From Granulicella sp. S156 (lineage in GTDB: Bacteria; Acidobacteriota; Terriglobia; Terriglobales; Acidobacteriaceae): DNA of 64,000 bases. The position numbers and the translations under genes are program-made. Under the pieces are notes generated by a model. It saw only the letters and a list, made by a program, of their open reading frames with translations, searched no databases and was not told the origin of the DNA. The stretch spans positions 609,851 to 673,850 of the forward strand of contig NZ_LMUH01000026.1 in assembly GCF_009766105.1 (NCBI RefSeq), given 5' to 3'. Positions 51,385-62,576 of this stretch are shown piece by piece (within the stretch, counting starts at the first letter, position 1; each line of letters begins with the position of its first letter).

Positions 51385-52128
51385 TCACGCCCCCTCACGC
51401 TCACCCACCTCCGCCACCGCGTGCGCCACCAGAAACAGATACACCACATTGACCCCAAACAACACCCATTCCCCAAACGCCAGACTTTGGAAGAAGTGTC
51501 TATCGTCAAAGAAATTTTTGCCGTGGGTAGCCGACTCACCCGCCAGCAGATAAAACAGAAGCGCCAGCAGGCAGGCCAGCAAGACCTCCATCACCAGCAA
51601 AGCTCTCCCCCTCCCTGCCCGCAGTGCACGCCAAACTACTAAGCCAAGCAGAACCAGCATTCCCGCAGCCGCAGAGATAAATGTGGCATACGCCAGATCG
51701 ATGTGAAGAGCTGAGTATCCCGCCTCAAACGGTCCCATCAGTCCGATCGCAATAGCCGCCATCAGCCCTGCGCCGAACAGCAGCGATCCAGCAGCAGCCA
51801 ACCCGCGATGCACCCGCTGCAATCCCCGGAAGAACCACAGAGCAACGGGAATCAGCACAACGCCACAAAGCGTTATCCCCGCATCCGCAGCCAGATAGCC
51901 ATGCGGATTGTCCCCGTGTGACGACAGGTTGGAGAGGATCGCCCGCTTCAGATCGATCGATTGCCCCGCGTAGTACGGAACCGTCGAGATCAGCATGCCG
52001 GCAAGAAAACTTAGACTGCTGATGGGAAGCAGCACGCGCTGCACGGTGCGTGCTGTGAGGAGTCTTCTCCCCACAGCACCCGCATCCGTTCTCGAGGTAC
52101 TGCCCTCTGCTCGATCATGATGCTTCAT
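51385..52128 (-). CDS. Multi-spanning membrane protein of unknown function
   Basis: A 247-residue protein with about six membrane spans after a polar N-terminal tail of 30 residues. Loop motifs include NLSSHGDNPHGYLAADAG and ESATHGKNFFDDRHFFQS. It resembles DUF998/Frag1-like proteins in outline, but I cannot assign a family firmly. It lies 30 bases past the start of nothing else in its direction: the GH79 gene upstream ends at 52159, so the two may share a transcript. Confidence 0.65.
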   Translation of the reverse strand: MKHHDRAEGSTSRTDAGAVGRRLLTARTVQRVLLPISSLSFLAGMLISTVPYYAGQSIDLKRAILSNLSSHGDNPHGYLAADAGITLCGVVLIPVALWFFRGLQRVHRGLAAAGSLLFGAGLMAAIAIGLMGPFEAGYSALHIDLAYATFISAAAGMLVLLGLVVWRALRAGRGRALLVMEVLLACLLALLFYLLAGESATHGKNFFDDRHFFQSLAFGEWVLFGVNVVYLFLVAHAVAEVGEREGA

Positions 52129-52158
52129 GAATGAGCAAAGTTTATACGTCGATACGTC

Positions 52159-53643
52159 CTAGAAAAAGTGGACGATCGCCGCCTGGGCTGCCGGCAGGGT
52201 AAACGTGAACGTACCATTCGTCAGGGTTGACGGCGACCCGTACCCTCCCGTCCACGTTCCATCCGAGTTCATCGACGCGCCGCCGAACGTGATACCGCTC
52301 TGTGCGGTCACGTCGTTGTTCGCCTGCTTCAGCACAATCACTGCGGCCTGCGTATAGGTGCCGCCGGGAGTAATGGTCGCCGTCACGTTGACCGCTCCTG
52401 AGCCATACGTCTTGTTGATGATGTGAACCGTCTCTCCGCCGTTGCTCTCCAGCAGTCCATAAGCGGCCACATTGGCATTGCTGGGGTTCGACACCGTCGT
52501 AGCCAGCGGCTGGCCCTGGCTGCCATAGTGGTATGCCCACAGACCGTATCCCGGGCCTTCCAGCGTGTACGACGATGCCGCGCCCACCGGCGAGATCGCG
52601 TTATACGATCCAGCATCCGATCCAATCGGCCCAGTGTGCAGGTTCATCCCTGCAAGGTTTGTGTTGTAGGCCATGTAGCAGAAGTAATCCATCGCCCACA
52701 GCGCCGCAGCATAGGAGTTGGTCACACCATTGTTCGAACCGCCGTACGCGCTATTCGTCTCTTCAATGCGGACGTTGTAGCCGTTGTTGCTCGCGTTGTC
52801 GTTGAACTTGTTGTAGTAGCTCTGGTACGCCGCGTCCAGCGATGACGCCAGCAGATCTGCATCACCAGCGCTGACCGATCCGAAGTCCGCGGCATCGCCC
52901 GCCGGATAGGTGTGCGATGTAACGTACCCGATCGTGCTCTTCAGCGAACCCTGGTAGGTAGCGTCGTTGATGAAGTCCGTGGAGAACGTGCAACAGCCCG
53001 CCGTCGAAGGTCCCGTGGAGAGAATCCCGCTGTTGATCTGGGAGCGGAACGCGTTGCTGAACCCGTCATACCGCGACTGCCACGTCGACTGCGAGATGGC
53101 GCTGCCGGAGACGTCCTCACTGTTGTCCGGCTCATTGCCGACCTCGATGTTGGTGGGAAAGCTGTAGCTGTGGGTCACATGCTGGTCGTTGTAAAGCCCC
53201 GACACATACGACACGCTCGAACTCTGGTTGTAGAACTGCTTCACCGGAACCGTCCAGATCAGTTCCCCACCGATCAGGTTCACAAACGCATCGACGTTTG
53301 CACCGTCCTGCGCCGTCGCATAGGGCTGCCGCTCCGAGGAGTTTCCGCCAATCCGGATACTGCCCACGCCGATCTTCTGCACCATCGTGCTGTAGGCCGT
53401 CGAGGTTCCGCTCAACCACGCAGCCCCATTGTTATTGGCGGCTTCGATCGAACTCATCTCCAGCGAAAGGCCTAAAAAGTTAGTCGGGATCGCGCTCCGA
53501 AGCTGCGTCGAGTCCAGGTTGATCGAGATGCTAGCCGAGCTCTGCGCAAACAGCGGCGCCGCCAGCAACATTGCGACTGCAGCCAAGCCGCCGTTACGTG
53601 CGCGGCACATCCCACTCTTACTCCACAAGCTCTCTCTCCGCAT
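52159..53643 (-). CDS. Secreted GH79-family glycoside hydrolase
   Basis: A 494-residue clan GH-A enzyme. A signal peptide (residues about 15-35) precedes a (beta/alpha)8 barrel. The acid/base Glu is in NIEVGNEPDN and the nucleophile Glu in RIEETNSAYGG. GSIRIGGNSSERQ and ALWAMDYF are typical of GH79. A C-terminal beta domain follows (HIINKTYGSGAVNVTATITPG). Beta-glucuronidase (arabinogalactan or heparan-type substrates) is the likely activity. I chose the ATG at 53643 with GGGAG five bases upstream. A LacI-type operator candidate lies about 40 bases upstream. Confidence 0.82.
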   Translation of the reverse strand: MRRESLWSKSGMCRARNGGLAAVAMLLAAPLFAQSSASISINLDSTQLRSAIPTNFLGLSLEMSSIEAANNNGAAWLSGTSTAYSTMVQKIGVGSIRIGGNSSERQPYATAQDGANVDAFVNLIGGELIWTVPVKQFYNQSSSVSYVSGLYNDQHVTHSYSFPTNIEVGNEPDNSEDVSGSAISQSTWQSRYDGFSNAFRSQINSGILSTGPSTAGCCTFSTDFINDATYQGSLKSTIGYVTSHTYPAGDAADFGSVSAGDADLLASSLDAAYQSYYNKFNDNASNNGYNVRIEETNSAYGGSNNGVTNSYAAALWAMDYFCYMAYNTNLAGMNLHTGPIGSDAGSYNAISPVGAASSYTLEGPGYGLWAYHYGSQGQPLATTVSNPSNANVAAYGLLESNGGETVHIINKTYGSGAVNVTATITPGGTYTQAAVIVLKQANNDVTAQSGITFGGASMNSDGTWTGGYGSPSTLTNGTFTFTLPAAQAAIVHFF

Positions 53644-53681
53644 AAAAACTCCCAATGGTCAGATTTGTTCGCAGTTCGGTC

Positions 53682-53691
53682 AAACCGGTTT
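53682..53691. promoter_or_regulatory. LacI-type operator candidate before the GH79 gene
   Basis: A perfect palindrome AAACCGGTTT within TCAAACCGGTTTTA, with the central CG typical of LacI-family operators. It is about 40 bp upstream of the GH79 start. The rest of the 337-base gap to the POTRA gene is AT-rich near 53770-53815 and carries a repeat at 53887. I see no gene there. Confidence 0.5.
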
Positions 53692-53886
53692 TACAGAGGC
53701 AAAGATATGGCTGAACTTCGAGCGCGAGCATCTTAACCGTCAAGTAAAGCGCTTGTCTAGAGGTTTCTAAAAGAAACTTAGATATTCTTTTATTGGCAAT
53801 ACGAAATAATTTTCCCTATTGCTGAACTGCCGGCATGCTCAAAACATCGGTCGAAGAGCGTGTCATCTAACGCATGCGATTAGTTC

Positions 53887-53935
53887 GATGCCCACCTTAG
53901 CCACGCAAAGAGCGCGTGTCGAAGATGGGGCACAC
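53887..53935. repeat. Palindromic repeat, GTGCCCCATCTT family, copy 4
   Basis: GATGCCCACCTTAGCCACGC on the left mirrors GCGTGTCGAAGATGGGGCAC on the right with a few mismatches and a short AAAGA loop. It lies between divergent genes, just before the POTRA protein start. Confidence 0.7.
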
Positions 53936-53980
53936 GGCTTTTGCGAACCGCATGGACATTCGATTACTCTGGCTCCAACC

Positions 53981-55264
53981 ATGCCACGTCTCAATCTTGC
54001 TGCCGTCGCCCTGCTCGTCGCGAGCGTTCCCGCCTACGCGCAATACACCTCAGGAAAGATCATCTTCAAGAATCCCGGAAAAATGGCCCAGGCCGACCTC
54101 GAAGCAGCCGGCGGAATCCATAGTGGGCAGAAGGTTACGACCGCAAACCTTCAGACCGTGGCACAACGGCTGATGGATACCGGCTACTTCGACGATGTCG
54201 GGGTTGGCGTTGAAGGCCCAGCGAGTGCGCTGGCCGTCACCTTCACACTGAAGCCGCTTGATCCACAACATCTGGCCGCGACTGGCTTCGAAAACTTTGT
54301 CTGGCTCACGCCCGAGGAACTGACCGCAGTTCTGCACAAAGCCGCGCCGCTATTTCATGACCAGTTGCCCGATGCAGGCAATCAGCCGGACGCCATCAAC
54401 ACCGCTTTGCAGGAAGCGCTGGCAGCAAAAGGTGTGACGGCAACCGTAATCCACGAAACGCTCGAGCCTTCCACCTCGCAGCCCCTGCGGGTCGTCGAAT
54501 ATCGTGTCGAGCATCCGGGCGTGCGCATCCACGGCATCGCGCTGCAAGGGATTTCACCTGCCATGTCGAGCGACATGGAAAAGCTCGCACAGAAGCTGCG
54601 TGGCACTCGCTACAACGAAGGGCTGGCCGGTGTGACCACTGCCGGCGTTCTGCTTCAGCCCTATCACAACGCGGGCTACCTTGAGGCGAAATTGAAAAAC
54701 GTGAGCCAGACCCTCTCCCAGCCGGAGCCCTCCATTGTCGATGTGGACCTCACCGCAACGGTGGATGAGGGTGAGCCTTATCATGTGGGCACTCTGGCGT
54801 TCGCTGGAACGCCGATCATCGCCTCCGACGCCGTGTTATCCACGGCCAAGCTGCATCCCGGCGATGTAGCTTCACGGAAGCTGCTTCTGGACACGCTCGC
54901 GCCGATCGACATTGCCTACAAGCGTCAGGGTTACATGGATGTCTTCGTCGAACCGAGCGCATCGCTCGATACCGCCGCGCACACGGTGAGCTACAACATT
55001 ACAGTCGTTCCGGGTGAGCAGTACCATCTGCGCAGCGTGACTCCGCTGAACCTCTCGCCCACGGCGCAAAAGGACTTCGACACAGGCTGGCGCATGAAGC
55101 CAGGCGATCTCTACAACGCGGAGTACATCACGAGTTTTCTCAAGAACAACACCGCACTGCAAGCCCTGAATGGCTATTCAGCCGGATTCAAAGCCTCTGC
55201 CGATCCGCAAACGCACCTAGTCGATCTCACAATCACCTTCGTACGCGGCGCAGGCGCTCGATAA
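53981..55264 (+). CDS. Secreted POTRA-repeat protein without barrel
   Basis: A 427-residue protein with a signal peptide (MPRLNLAAVALLVASVPAYA). POTRA-like modules run through the rest: QTVAQRLMDTGYFDDVGVGV at the start, LLQPYHNAGYLEAKLKNVSQ in the middle, and IAYKRQGYMDVFVEPSAS with YNITVVPGEQYHLRSV late. These are the repeats that BamA/TamA proteins carry before their barrel, but no barrel follows; the protein ends after the last module. A periplasmic chaperone or adaptor role is inferred. The ATG at 53981 is chosen for the signal peptide. Confidence 0.78.
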   Translation: MPRLNLAAVALLVASVPAYAQYTSGKIIFKNPGKMAQADLEAAGGIHSGQKVTTANLQTVAQRLMDTGYFDDVGVGVEGPASALAVTFTLKPLDPQHLAATGFENFVWLTPEELTAVLHKAAPLFHDQLPDAGNQPDAINTALQEALAAKGVTATVIHETLEPSTSQPLRVVEYRVEHPGVRIHGIALQGISPAMSSDMEKLAQKLRGTRYNEGLAGVTTAGVLLQPYHNAGYLEAKLKNVSQTLSQPEPSIVDVDLTATVDEGEPYHVGTLAFAGTPIIASDAVLSTAKLHPGDVASRKLLLDTLAPIDIAYKRQGYMDVFVEPSASLDTAAHTVSYNITVVPGEQYHLRSVTPLNLSPTAQKDFDTGWRMKPGDLYNAEYITSFLKNNTALQALNGYSAGFKASADPQTHLVDLTITFVRGAGAR

Positions 55265-55290
55265 CTCAGAGGGTGACCAGGGAGGTTGGA

Positions 55291-55719
55291 ATGGCTATCG
55301 CAATCGAAGGTGCCGTGCCGTTGTTAACCGTGTTCGATGTCCCGACGTCCATTGCCTTTTACCGTGACGTACTGGGCTTCGAAGTTGTCATGACCTCCAA
55401 GCCTTTCACCGAGGCAAAAGACGATTACGGCTGGGCTATGCTCCGCCTGAACGGCGTCGAGCTGATGGTGAACAACGCCTACGAAAATAACATTCGCCCC
55501 GCCGCTGCCGATGCCTCACGCGTTGCTGCGCATCGAGACACTGCCATCTACTTTGGATGTCGCGACGTAGACGGGGCCTACGCCTATCTGCGCTCGCGTG
55601 GGACCACTGTGCAGGAACCAAAGGTTTCCTACTATGGGATGAAGCAACTCTATGTGAGCGATCCAGATGGGTACACGCTTTGCTTCCAGTGGCCGGTTGA
55701 GTATCAATTCAAGCCCTGA
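55291..55719 (+). CDS. VOC-family (glyoxalase/bleomycin-resistance-like) protein
   Basis: A 142-residue protein with two beta-alpha-beta-beta-beta modules. Segments are VFDVPTSIAFYRDVLGFEVV and LYVSDPDGYTLCFQWPVEY. VOC proteins are metal-dependent lyases, dioxygenases or binding proteins. The substrate is unknown. The ATG at 55291 with GGGAGG just upstream is preferred to the GTG at 55273. It lies 26 bases after the POTRA gene. Confidence 0.88.
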   Translation: MAIAIEGAVPLLTVFDVPTSIAFYRDVLGFEVVMTSKPFTEAKDDYGWAMLRLNGVELMVNNAYENNIRPAAADASRVAAHRDTAIYFGCRDVDGAYAYLRSRGTTVQEPKVSYYGMKQLYVSDPDGYTLCFQWPVEYQFKP

Positions 55720-55743
55720 ACATCTGCAACCACACCCTAAAGC

Positions 55744-55953
55744 CTGTCATTTCGACCGACCAACGGGAGCGGAGAAACCCCTGCATTTCACGGTTGCTCG
55801 TCTTACCGAAGGAACCAAAGGGACACGCTGTACGACCTTGCCAGTGATACCTATCGTCAACCTCTAAGTGACTTCTCGTTGCAGGCAAGCGTGCCCCACG
55901 GATATTTTTAAATACAGGGGTTTCTCCGCTCCCGTTGGTCGGTCGAAATGACG
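55744..55953. repeat. Palindromic GTCATTTCGACC element
   Basis: Long arms of about 43 bp face each other: CTGTCATTTCGACCGACCAA on the outer left, continuing CGGGAGCGGAGAAACCCCTG, mirrored at 55910-55953. The centre of about 120 bp is unique. The ends are variants of the GTCATCTCGACC family. It fills most of the gap between the VOC and amidase genes. Confidence 0.88.
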
Positions 55954-56049
55954 GTTTTGGTGCAGGCTCGCTGCGAAGATTTGTAGAGTTTACTTAGCGT
56001 CCACACCTCATCTGGTTCCTCAGCTCGCCCATTACCTACATAGGAACCG

Positions 56050-57864
56050 CTAAAACCCCGCCGGCCGCTCCTTCGCCACGCCAAACGCCTGCTCCATCGC
56101 CATTCCCACCTCGGCGAGCGTTCCCTCCTCAAAGAGCCGTCCGATCAACGTCACCCCATGCGGCACGCGACGCGGCGTAGCGAACTTCGGCAGCGGATGC
56201 TTCGGGTCCGGAGCCCAATCGCTGCGCGCCTCCGTGACCTCCACAAACCCCGCCCGCAGCGTCAGCGACGGATGTCCCGTAAAGTTCGGGATCACCAGCG
56301 CCTCATCGCGCAGGGACGGCACCAGCAGCACATCCACTTCGCACATCACTCGCGCCATCTCCAGCGCGACCTTGCGCCGCAACCGGTCGGCCTGCACAAA
56401 GTCCACTGCGGACAGAAACCGCGACTGGCGAAACGTATTCGGCCAGCCATCGGACACCTGCATCTTCAACTCATCGACCTTGTGGCTGATCGTCAGGTCC
56501 TCGAACGCCGCCGCCGATTCCGCGAACAGGATGATGTTGAGCGAGTCATACGGCCAGTCCGGCAGCGTCACCTCCACCGGCACCATGCCCAGCTTCTTCA
56601 CCGTCTCCAGAGCCATGCGGTCCACATCCGTCGCCGGAGCTTCCTTCATCCACCCCGGGAAGTACCCCACACGCAGACCGGCAATACTCTTCCACGCAGA
56701 GAAATCCAGCGTACTCGGCACACAAGCCTCATCCCGCCCATCCGGCCCCGAGATGGCACTCAGCACTATCATCGTGTCCCCCACACTGCGCGTCATCGCC
56801 CCCAGCTTGTCGCACGTCCAGCTCAGGGTCATCGCGCCGGTGCGTGGAACGCGGCCATAGGTCGGCCGCAGGCCTGTAACGCCGCAGCGCATCGACGGGC
56901 TGACGATGCTGCCCTGCGTCTCGCTCCCGATAGCAAACCCCACCAGCCCCGCCGCCACAGCCGCACCCGGCCCGGCACTCGAGCCGGAGGCCCCCTCTTC
57001 GAGCAGCCAGGGGTTCATCGTCTGCCCGCCAAACCAGATATCGTTCAGCGCCAGGGCTCCAAGGCTCAACTTGGCCACCAGCACCGCTCCGGCCTCATTT
57101 AACCGTTTGGTTACGGTCGCATCCTCGACCGGAATGCGGTCGCGATACGGCTCCGCGCCCCACGTCGTCCGAATCCCCGCCGTATCCAGAAGGTCTTTGG
57201 CTCCCCACGGAATCCCATGCAGCGGCCCGCGATAGTGGCCTGCCGCAATCTCCGCATCGGCCTTGCGGGCCTGATCCAGCGCATGATCCGCCGTCAGCGT
57301 GATCACGCAATTGAGCTGTTTGTTGTACTTCTCCAACCGTTCCAGATAGATCCTGGTCAGCCGTTCCGACGTAATCTCGCGCCCAGCGATCCAATACGAC
57401 AATTGAATCGCTAATGCAAATGCAATATCTTCATCTCCTGCTGGGAGCGGTACACCTACTGCTTCTCCAAAATCAATCCTGTCATCCCCCGGGTTCAACG
57501 ATTTCGCAGCTGATTGCTGAGGTTTCCAACAAGTAGCAGGGGCAATCCCCTCCTCAATCGCCACCCTGCGCGGGCCAACCCGCCGTTCGTACACCGCCGC
57601 CATCGACTGCTGCCAGTTCCCTGCCGCCTGAGCCTGATCGGCGGACGTCATCTCCACCTGCACCAGCTTTTCGGCCTCCGCGAAGGTCGCCGTCGACACC
57701 GCTGGACCGACCGGCGGGGCAGTGCCAAACGCCGGAGGCGCTCCCGGAGTCTGGGACACCGGAGTCTGCGGAACTTGATTGGCTTCTGCTGTTTGCGGGA
57801 CGATAGCAGCGCCCAGCAGGCCCAGCGAGCTCTGCGTGAGGAACTCTCTACGGGATCGTGGCAT
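56050..57864 (-). CDS. Tat-exported amidase (amidase signature family)
   Basis: A 604-residue amidase with a twin-arginine signal (SRREFLTQSSLGLLGAA). The catalytic triad is visible: Lys in GIPWGAKDLLD, cis-Ser in EEGASGSSAGPGAAVAAGL and the nucleophile Ser in SETQGSIVSPS. A Pro/Thr/Ala-rich stretch and about 100 residues of extra N-terminal helix precede the amidase domain. The substrate cannot be told; exported family members act on amides outside the cytoplasm. Confidence 0.9.
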   Translation of the reverse strand: MPRSRREFLTQSSLGLLGAAIVPQTAEANQVPQTPVSQTPGAPPAFGTAPPVGPAVSTATFAEAEKLVQVEMTSADQAQAAGNWQQSMAAVYERRVGPRRVAIEEGIAPATCWKPQQSAAKSLNPGDDRIDFGEAVGVPLPAGDEDIAFALAIQLSYWIAGREITSERLTRIYLERLEKYNKQLNCVITLTADHALDQARKADAEIAAGHYRGPLHGIPWGAKDLLDTAGIRTTWGAEPYRDRIPVEDATVTKRLNEAGAVLVAKLSLGALALNDIWFGGQTMNPWLLEEGASGSSAGPGAAVAAGLVGFAIGSETQGSIVSPSMRCGVTGLRPTYGRVPRTGAMTLSWTCDKLGAMTRSVGDTMIVLSAISGPDGRDEACVPSTLDFSAWKSIAGLRVGYFPGWMKEAPATDVDRMALETVKKLGMVPVEVTLPDWPYDSLNIILFAESAAAFEDLTISHKVDELKMQVSDGWPNTFRQSRFLSAVDFVQADRLRRKVALEMARVMCEVDVLLVPSLRDEALVIPNFTGHPSLTLRAGFVEVTEARSDWAPDPKHPLPKFATPRRVPHGVTLIGRLFEEGTLAEVGMAMEQAFGVAKERPAGF

Positions 57865-57976
57865 GGTTCTCCTTAGACCGGCTTTCAGGGGTACTACTGC
57901 CAGATATATACCATCGATTCCGCACCTGCGGAACGATGGGCGTTAGCGCTATTTCACTGCAGCAATGCAACAATAG

Positions 57977-59506
<1,530 letters not shown>

Positions 59507-59507
59507 T

Positions 59508-59552
59508 AGTGAAGAGTGACAAGTGGTAAGCATTCACTTGTCACTCTTCACT
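59508..59552. terminator. Two-way terminator between guaB and the GNAT gene
   Basis: An 18-bp perfect stem, AGTGAAGAGTGACAAGTG with CACTTGTCACTCTTCACT, nine-base loop, between two convergent stops. Like the 25598 element, it repeats a GTGACAAG-type unit. Confidence 0.75.
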
Positions 59553-59556
59553 CGCC

Positions 59557-60564
59557 CTACTCACTTCCTCCATCCCACACCATCGCCTCAAAGCGATGCA
59601 GGGTGTGGAAGCCGAGTTCGTCGTAGAGCCGCCGTGCCACCAGATTTTCCTCGGTGACGGTGAGAGAGAGCGACGTTCCGCCGCTGCGGGCCAGTTCACT
59701 TGCGCACTGCTGCATCAGGATTCGACCCAGACCAAAACCGCGCAGTTCCGGTGTGACGCAGAGCTGTGTCACGTGGCCCGTATCGGCTCGCACACGCGAG
59801 CTGAGCAGCATCGCCTGCAGACGGCCGGTGTGTTCATCGCGCAACACCCAGGAGTTCGTTGCATCGAAGACGCCGCAGCCCGGAAAGCGGACGATGTTAT
59901 GCAGAAATCGCAGCGAGCCGTGGACGCTGCGATATTGATCGTTGATCTTGCTATCCATATGTCCTGCATAGGAACGATGGATCAGTTCGGCAGCGGTCTC
60001 GTAGAAGTCCGGCCGCCACGGCTGCAATCTCAACGACGCGGGTAACGCCGGCGGCGGGGGGACAATCGGCTCCGACTCTGAGAAGTCTCGCGCCATAAAC
60101 AGCCGCGGAAAGTTGCGAAATCCTCTCGACAGATAGGGGCTGGACAACGCGCCCGCAGGAAACATCAGCAACTGCGCCTCGATGCGATCGACGCCGGGCG
60201 TCGCCTGCAGCATCTCGAGAAGGTGATGCAGCAACGTATCGCATACAGGATTGTTGAGGGTCCCGCTCTCGCCGAGGGCGTAGGTGTCGCCGATCACAGC
60301 CTTGGCCGCCTCGAAGACACAGAAGGTATAGCCGATAACGCGGCCACCATGCAGCGCAACGAAGCCCGGCAGCACACGGCCATCGAGGTACTGCAGCAGC
60401 AGTTCCGTGGAGTTCGAGTAGTCCCAGCGCAGCCTGCGCTCCCAGCGATCAGCCTCGTCCAGCAACAGCGGCCGCAGTTGCGCTGCTGAAAAATGGCGCA
60501 GGTCCAGGACCTCGATCTGAGAACCGAAGGTGGGAGCGCCGAAGATCTGAGCGCTAGAGGTCAT
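59557..60564 (-). CDS. GNAT-family N-acetyltransferase
   Basis: A 335-residue protein. The C-terminal GNAT domain has the acetyl-CoA motif TPELRGFGLGRILMQQC and LYDELGFHTLHRFEAMVW. The N-terminal half (about 1-170) has a second, degenerate GNAT-like layout, as in two-domain acyltransferases. Substrate unknown. Convergent with guaB. Confidence 0.82.
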   Translation of the reverse strand: MTSSAQIFGAPTFGSQIEVLDLRHFSAAQLRPLLLDEADRWERRLRWDYSNSTELLLQYLDGRVLPGFVALHGGRVIGYTFCVFEAAKAVIGDTYALGESGTLNNPVCDTLLHHLLEMLQATPGVDRIEAQLLMFPAGALSSPYLSRGFRNFPRLFMARDFSESEPIVPPPPALPASLRLQPWRPDFYETAAELIHRSYAGHMDSKINDQYRSVHGSLRFLHNIVRFPGCGVFDATNSWVLRDEHTGRLQAMLLSSRVRADTGHVTQLCVTPELRGFGLGRILMQQCASELARSGGTSLSLTVTEENLVARRLYDELGFHTLHRFEAMVWDGGSE

Positions 60565-60617
60565 GGCAGGGCAATCGTCTCATACTGTCTGCCTGTGTGT
60601 CCGCACAAACCAACGAG

Positions 60618-62474
60618 TCAACTGCGCGGATAGACCTTATAGACCGAGAGACCCTGCGTTTCATACAGAAAAAGTTGCTGATACACACGACCTTGCAGCA
60701 GTGTGGGAACCCGGTCAGCATCGCGCGTGGGGATCACCAGCACGTGCTCCTCGTCCGGGACACCTACATCGTCCAAACCGACAGAGGCTTCGCGATCGGC
60801 CACATAATGAACAATATTCTGATTGCGATAGAACGCGAGCCCATAGTCGAGGTCGCGACGCACATGGTACACAGCCACTATCTGAACGTCCGGGGCGGCC
60901 TTCTGTATCTCTCGCGCCAGCGGCCGGGCCGAATAGTTCAGATCGAGCAATGGGCCATTCAGCTTCATCAGGAAGAAGAGCAGACCGGCCAACGGAATGA
61001 GCGTCGCCGTGCGAACGTGGCGGACGCCATAACGCCGGACCACAAAGACAATCAACAGCGCCGCCAGAACTCCCAGCACGGCGGTCCAGGCAAAGGTCTT
61101 TGCCGCAGGAACAATGCGCTGATACACCATGTACTGCGGGCACAGCAGCAACACAAACGTGACAAGGCCGGTCAGTCCCGCGTGCAGGTACAGCAGCCAC
61201 GAAGGCATACCTGCCCGGCGGATGCGGAAGAGATAATCGCCGGTAAGAATCGCCAGCGGTGGAATCGAAGGCAGGATGTAGCCGGGCAGCTTCGACCCCG
61301 AGAATGAAAAGAATACAACGGGAAAGAGCGCCCAGAGGACGAGGAACTCCGGAAACGCATCGCCAGCGCGGGTGTGTCCGAGATAGCGCCGCGGGTTATG
61401 CCGAACCTTCCACTCCGCAATAGAAATCTGGATCGCGTCGACCAGCGCGCGAAAGGCAATCGCCGTCCACGGCATAAGCCCAAGTATCAACACGACCAGG
61501 TAGAAGTAGATCGGCTGATGGTGCTGGTAGCGGTTGGTGGCGAAGCGCTCGAGATTATGTTCCAGGAAGAACTGCCGGAAGAAGCTCGGATTGCGCCGCT
61601 GGACCGCGATGTACCAAGGCAATACCATTGCCAAATACAACAGGATGCCAGGGAACCAGATGGTGCGTCGCAGCGCCGACCACTCGCGACGCAGACCGCA
61701 GAACAGCAGCAGGATCCCAAGCATCATGAACGGCGCGATCGGACCTTTGGCAAGCGTCGCCGCAGCGCCAAAGAAGTACAGATCGAAGAGCCAGAACTTT
61801 TTGCCCGTCTCGTACCATCCATACCAGCCGAGCATCCCAATACAGAACGGCGCTGCAAGCTGCATGTCCGTGGAAGCCCCTCGGGCAAACGCCACGATCG
61901 CCACGCACGAGACCATGATGAGCGCCGCATCGAGATGGCCTCCCGGCCTAAATCGTCGCAGATGCAGAAATGCCAGGATAATCAGCGCACCGGCGCCACT
62001 AGCCGAAGGCAACCGCGCAGACCAGTCGGAGACGCCGAACTCCTTAAAGAAACTCATCGCGCGCCAGTAGTAGAGAGCGGGTTTCTCCAACCAGGGCTTG
62101 CCGTAGAGAATGGGCGTCACCGTTCCGCCCATCAGGCAGACGTAGGAGGCATGAATGTCGGTGGGCCGCAGGCTGTGGGGTGTAATCCGGGCATGAACCT
62201 CGTGGCAATCCGCGGAATGAGCGGCGAGCATCTCACGCGCGATCTGTGCATAGCGTGGCTCATCGGCGCCGACGAGCCCCAACTGGTCACCGCCGATGTA
62301 CGGTACCAGCCCAAAGAATAGAAAGTAGGCGGACACGCCCAGCAGGACGGCAAGCTCCCAAAGGGAACATCCCCAGTGCGTATGGGCGAGCTCGCGCAGC
62401 CATCGCGGTCCAAAACGAGAGGTGAATCCCTTGCTGCGAGGGGTCGATGTTCCGAGTTGGGGAGTGTCCGTCAA
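60618..62474 (-). CDS. GT39/ArnT-like membrane glycosyltransferase
   Basis: A 618-residue polytopic protein with about 11-12 spans. After the first span comes VGADEPRYAQIAREMLAAHS, the DE motif of PMT/ArnT glycosyltransferases, which transfer sugars from lipid-linked donors at the periplasmic face. PILYGKPWLEKPALYYW is another family segment. The acceptor could be lipid A, another glycolipid or a protein. The start is a TTG at 62474 with no strong ribosome site; no better start is seen. Confidence 0.88.
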   Translation of the reverse strand: MTDTPQLGTSTPRSKGFTSRFGPRWLRELAHTHWGCSLWELAVLLGVSAYFLFFGLVPYIGGDQLGLVGADEPRYAQIAREMLAAHSADCHEVHARITPHSLRPTDIHASYVCLMGGTVTPILYGKPWLEKPALYYWRAMSFFKEFGVSDWSARLPSASGAGALIILAFLHLRRFRPGGHLDAALIMVSCVAIVAFARGASTDMQLAAPFCIGMLGWYGWYETGKKFWLFDLYFFGAAATLAKGPIAPFMMLGILLLFCGLRREWSALRRTIWFPGILLYLAMVLPWYIAVQRRNPSFFRQFFLEHNLERFATNRYQHHQPIYFYLVVLILGLMPWTAIAFRALVDAIQISIAEWKVRHNPRRYLGHTRAGDAFPEFLVLWALFPVVFFSFSGSKLPGYILPSIPPLAILTGDYLFRIRRAGMPSWLLYLHAGLTGLVTFVLLLCPQYMVYQRIVPAAKTFAWTAVLGVLAALLIVFVVRRYGVRHVRTATLIPLAGLLFFLMKLNGPLLDLNYSARPLAREIQKAAPDVQIVAVYHVRRDLDYGLAFYRNQNIVHYVADREASVGLDDVGVPDEEHVLVIPTRDADRVPTLLQGRVYQQLFLYETQGLSVYKVYPRS

Positions 62475-62576
62475 AATTCCGTCAAAGTACCATTGAATCT
62501 CTTGGAAGATTCACCAACGTGTGCCGCCCTGAGCCAAGTTCCGGGAACGAGATTTAGGCTACCAGACTTCCCTGTC

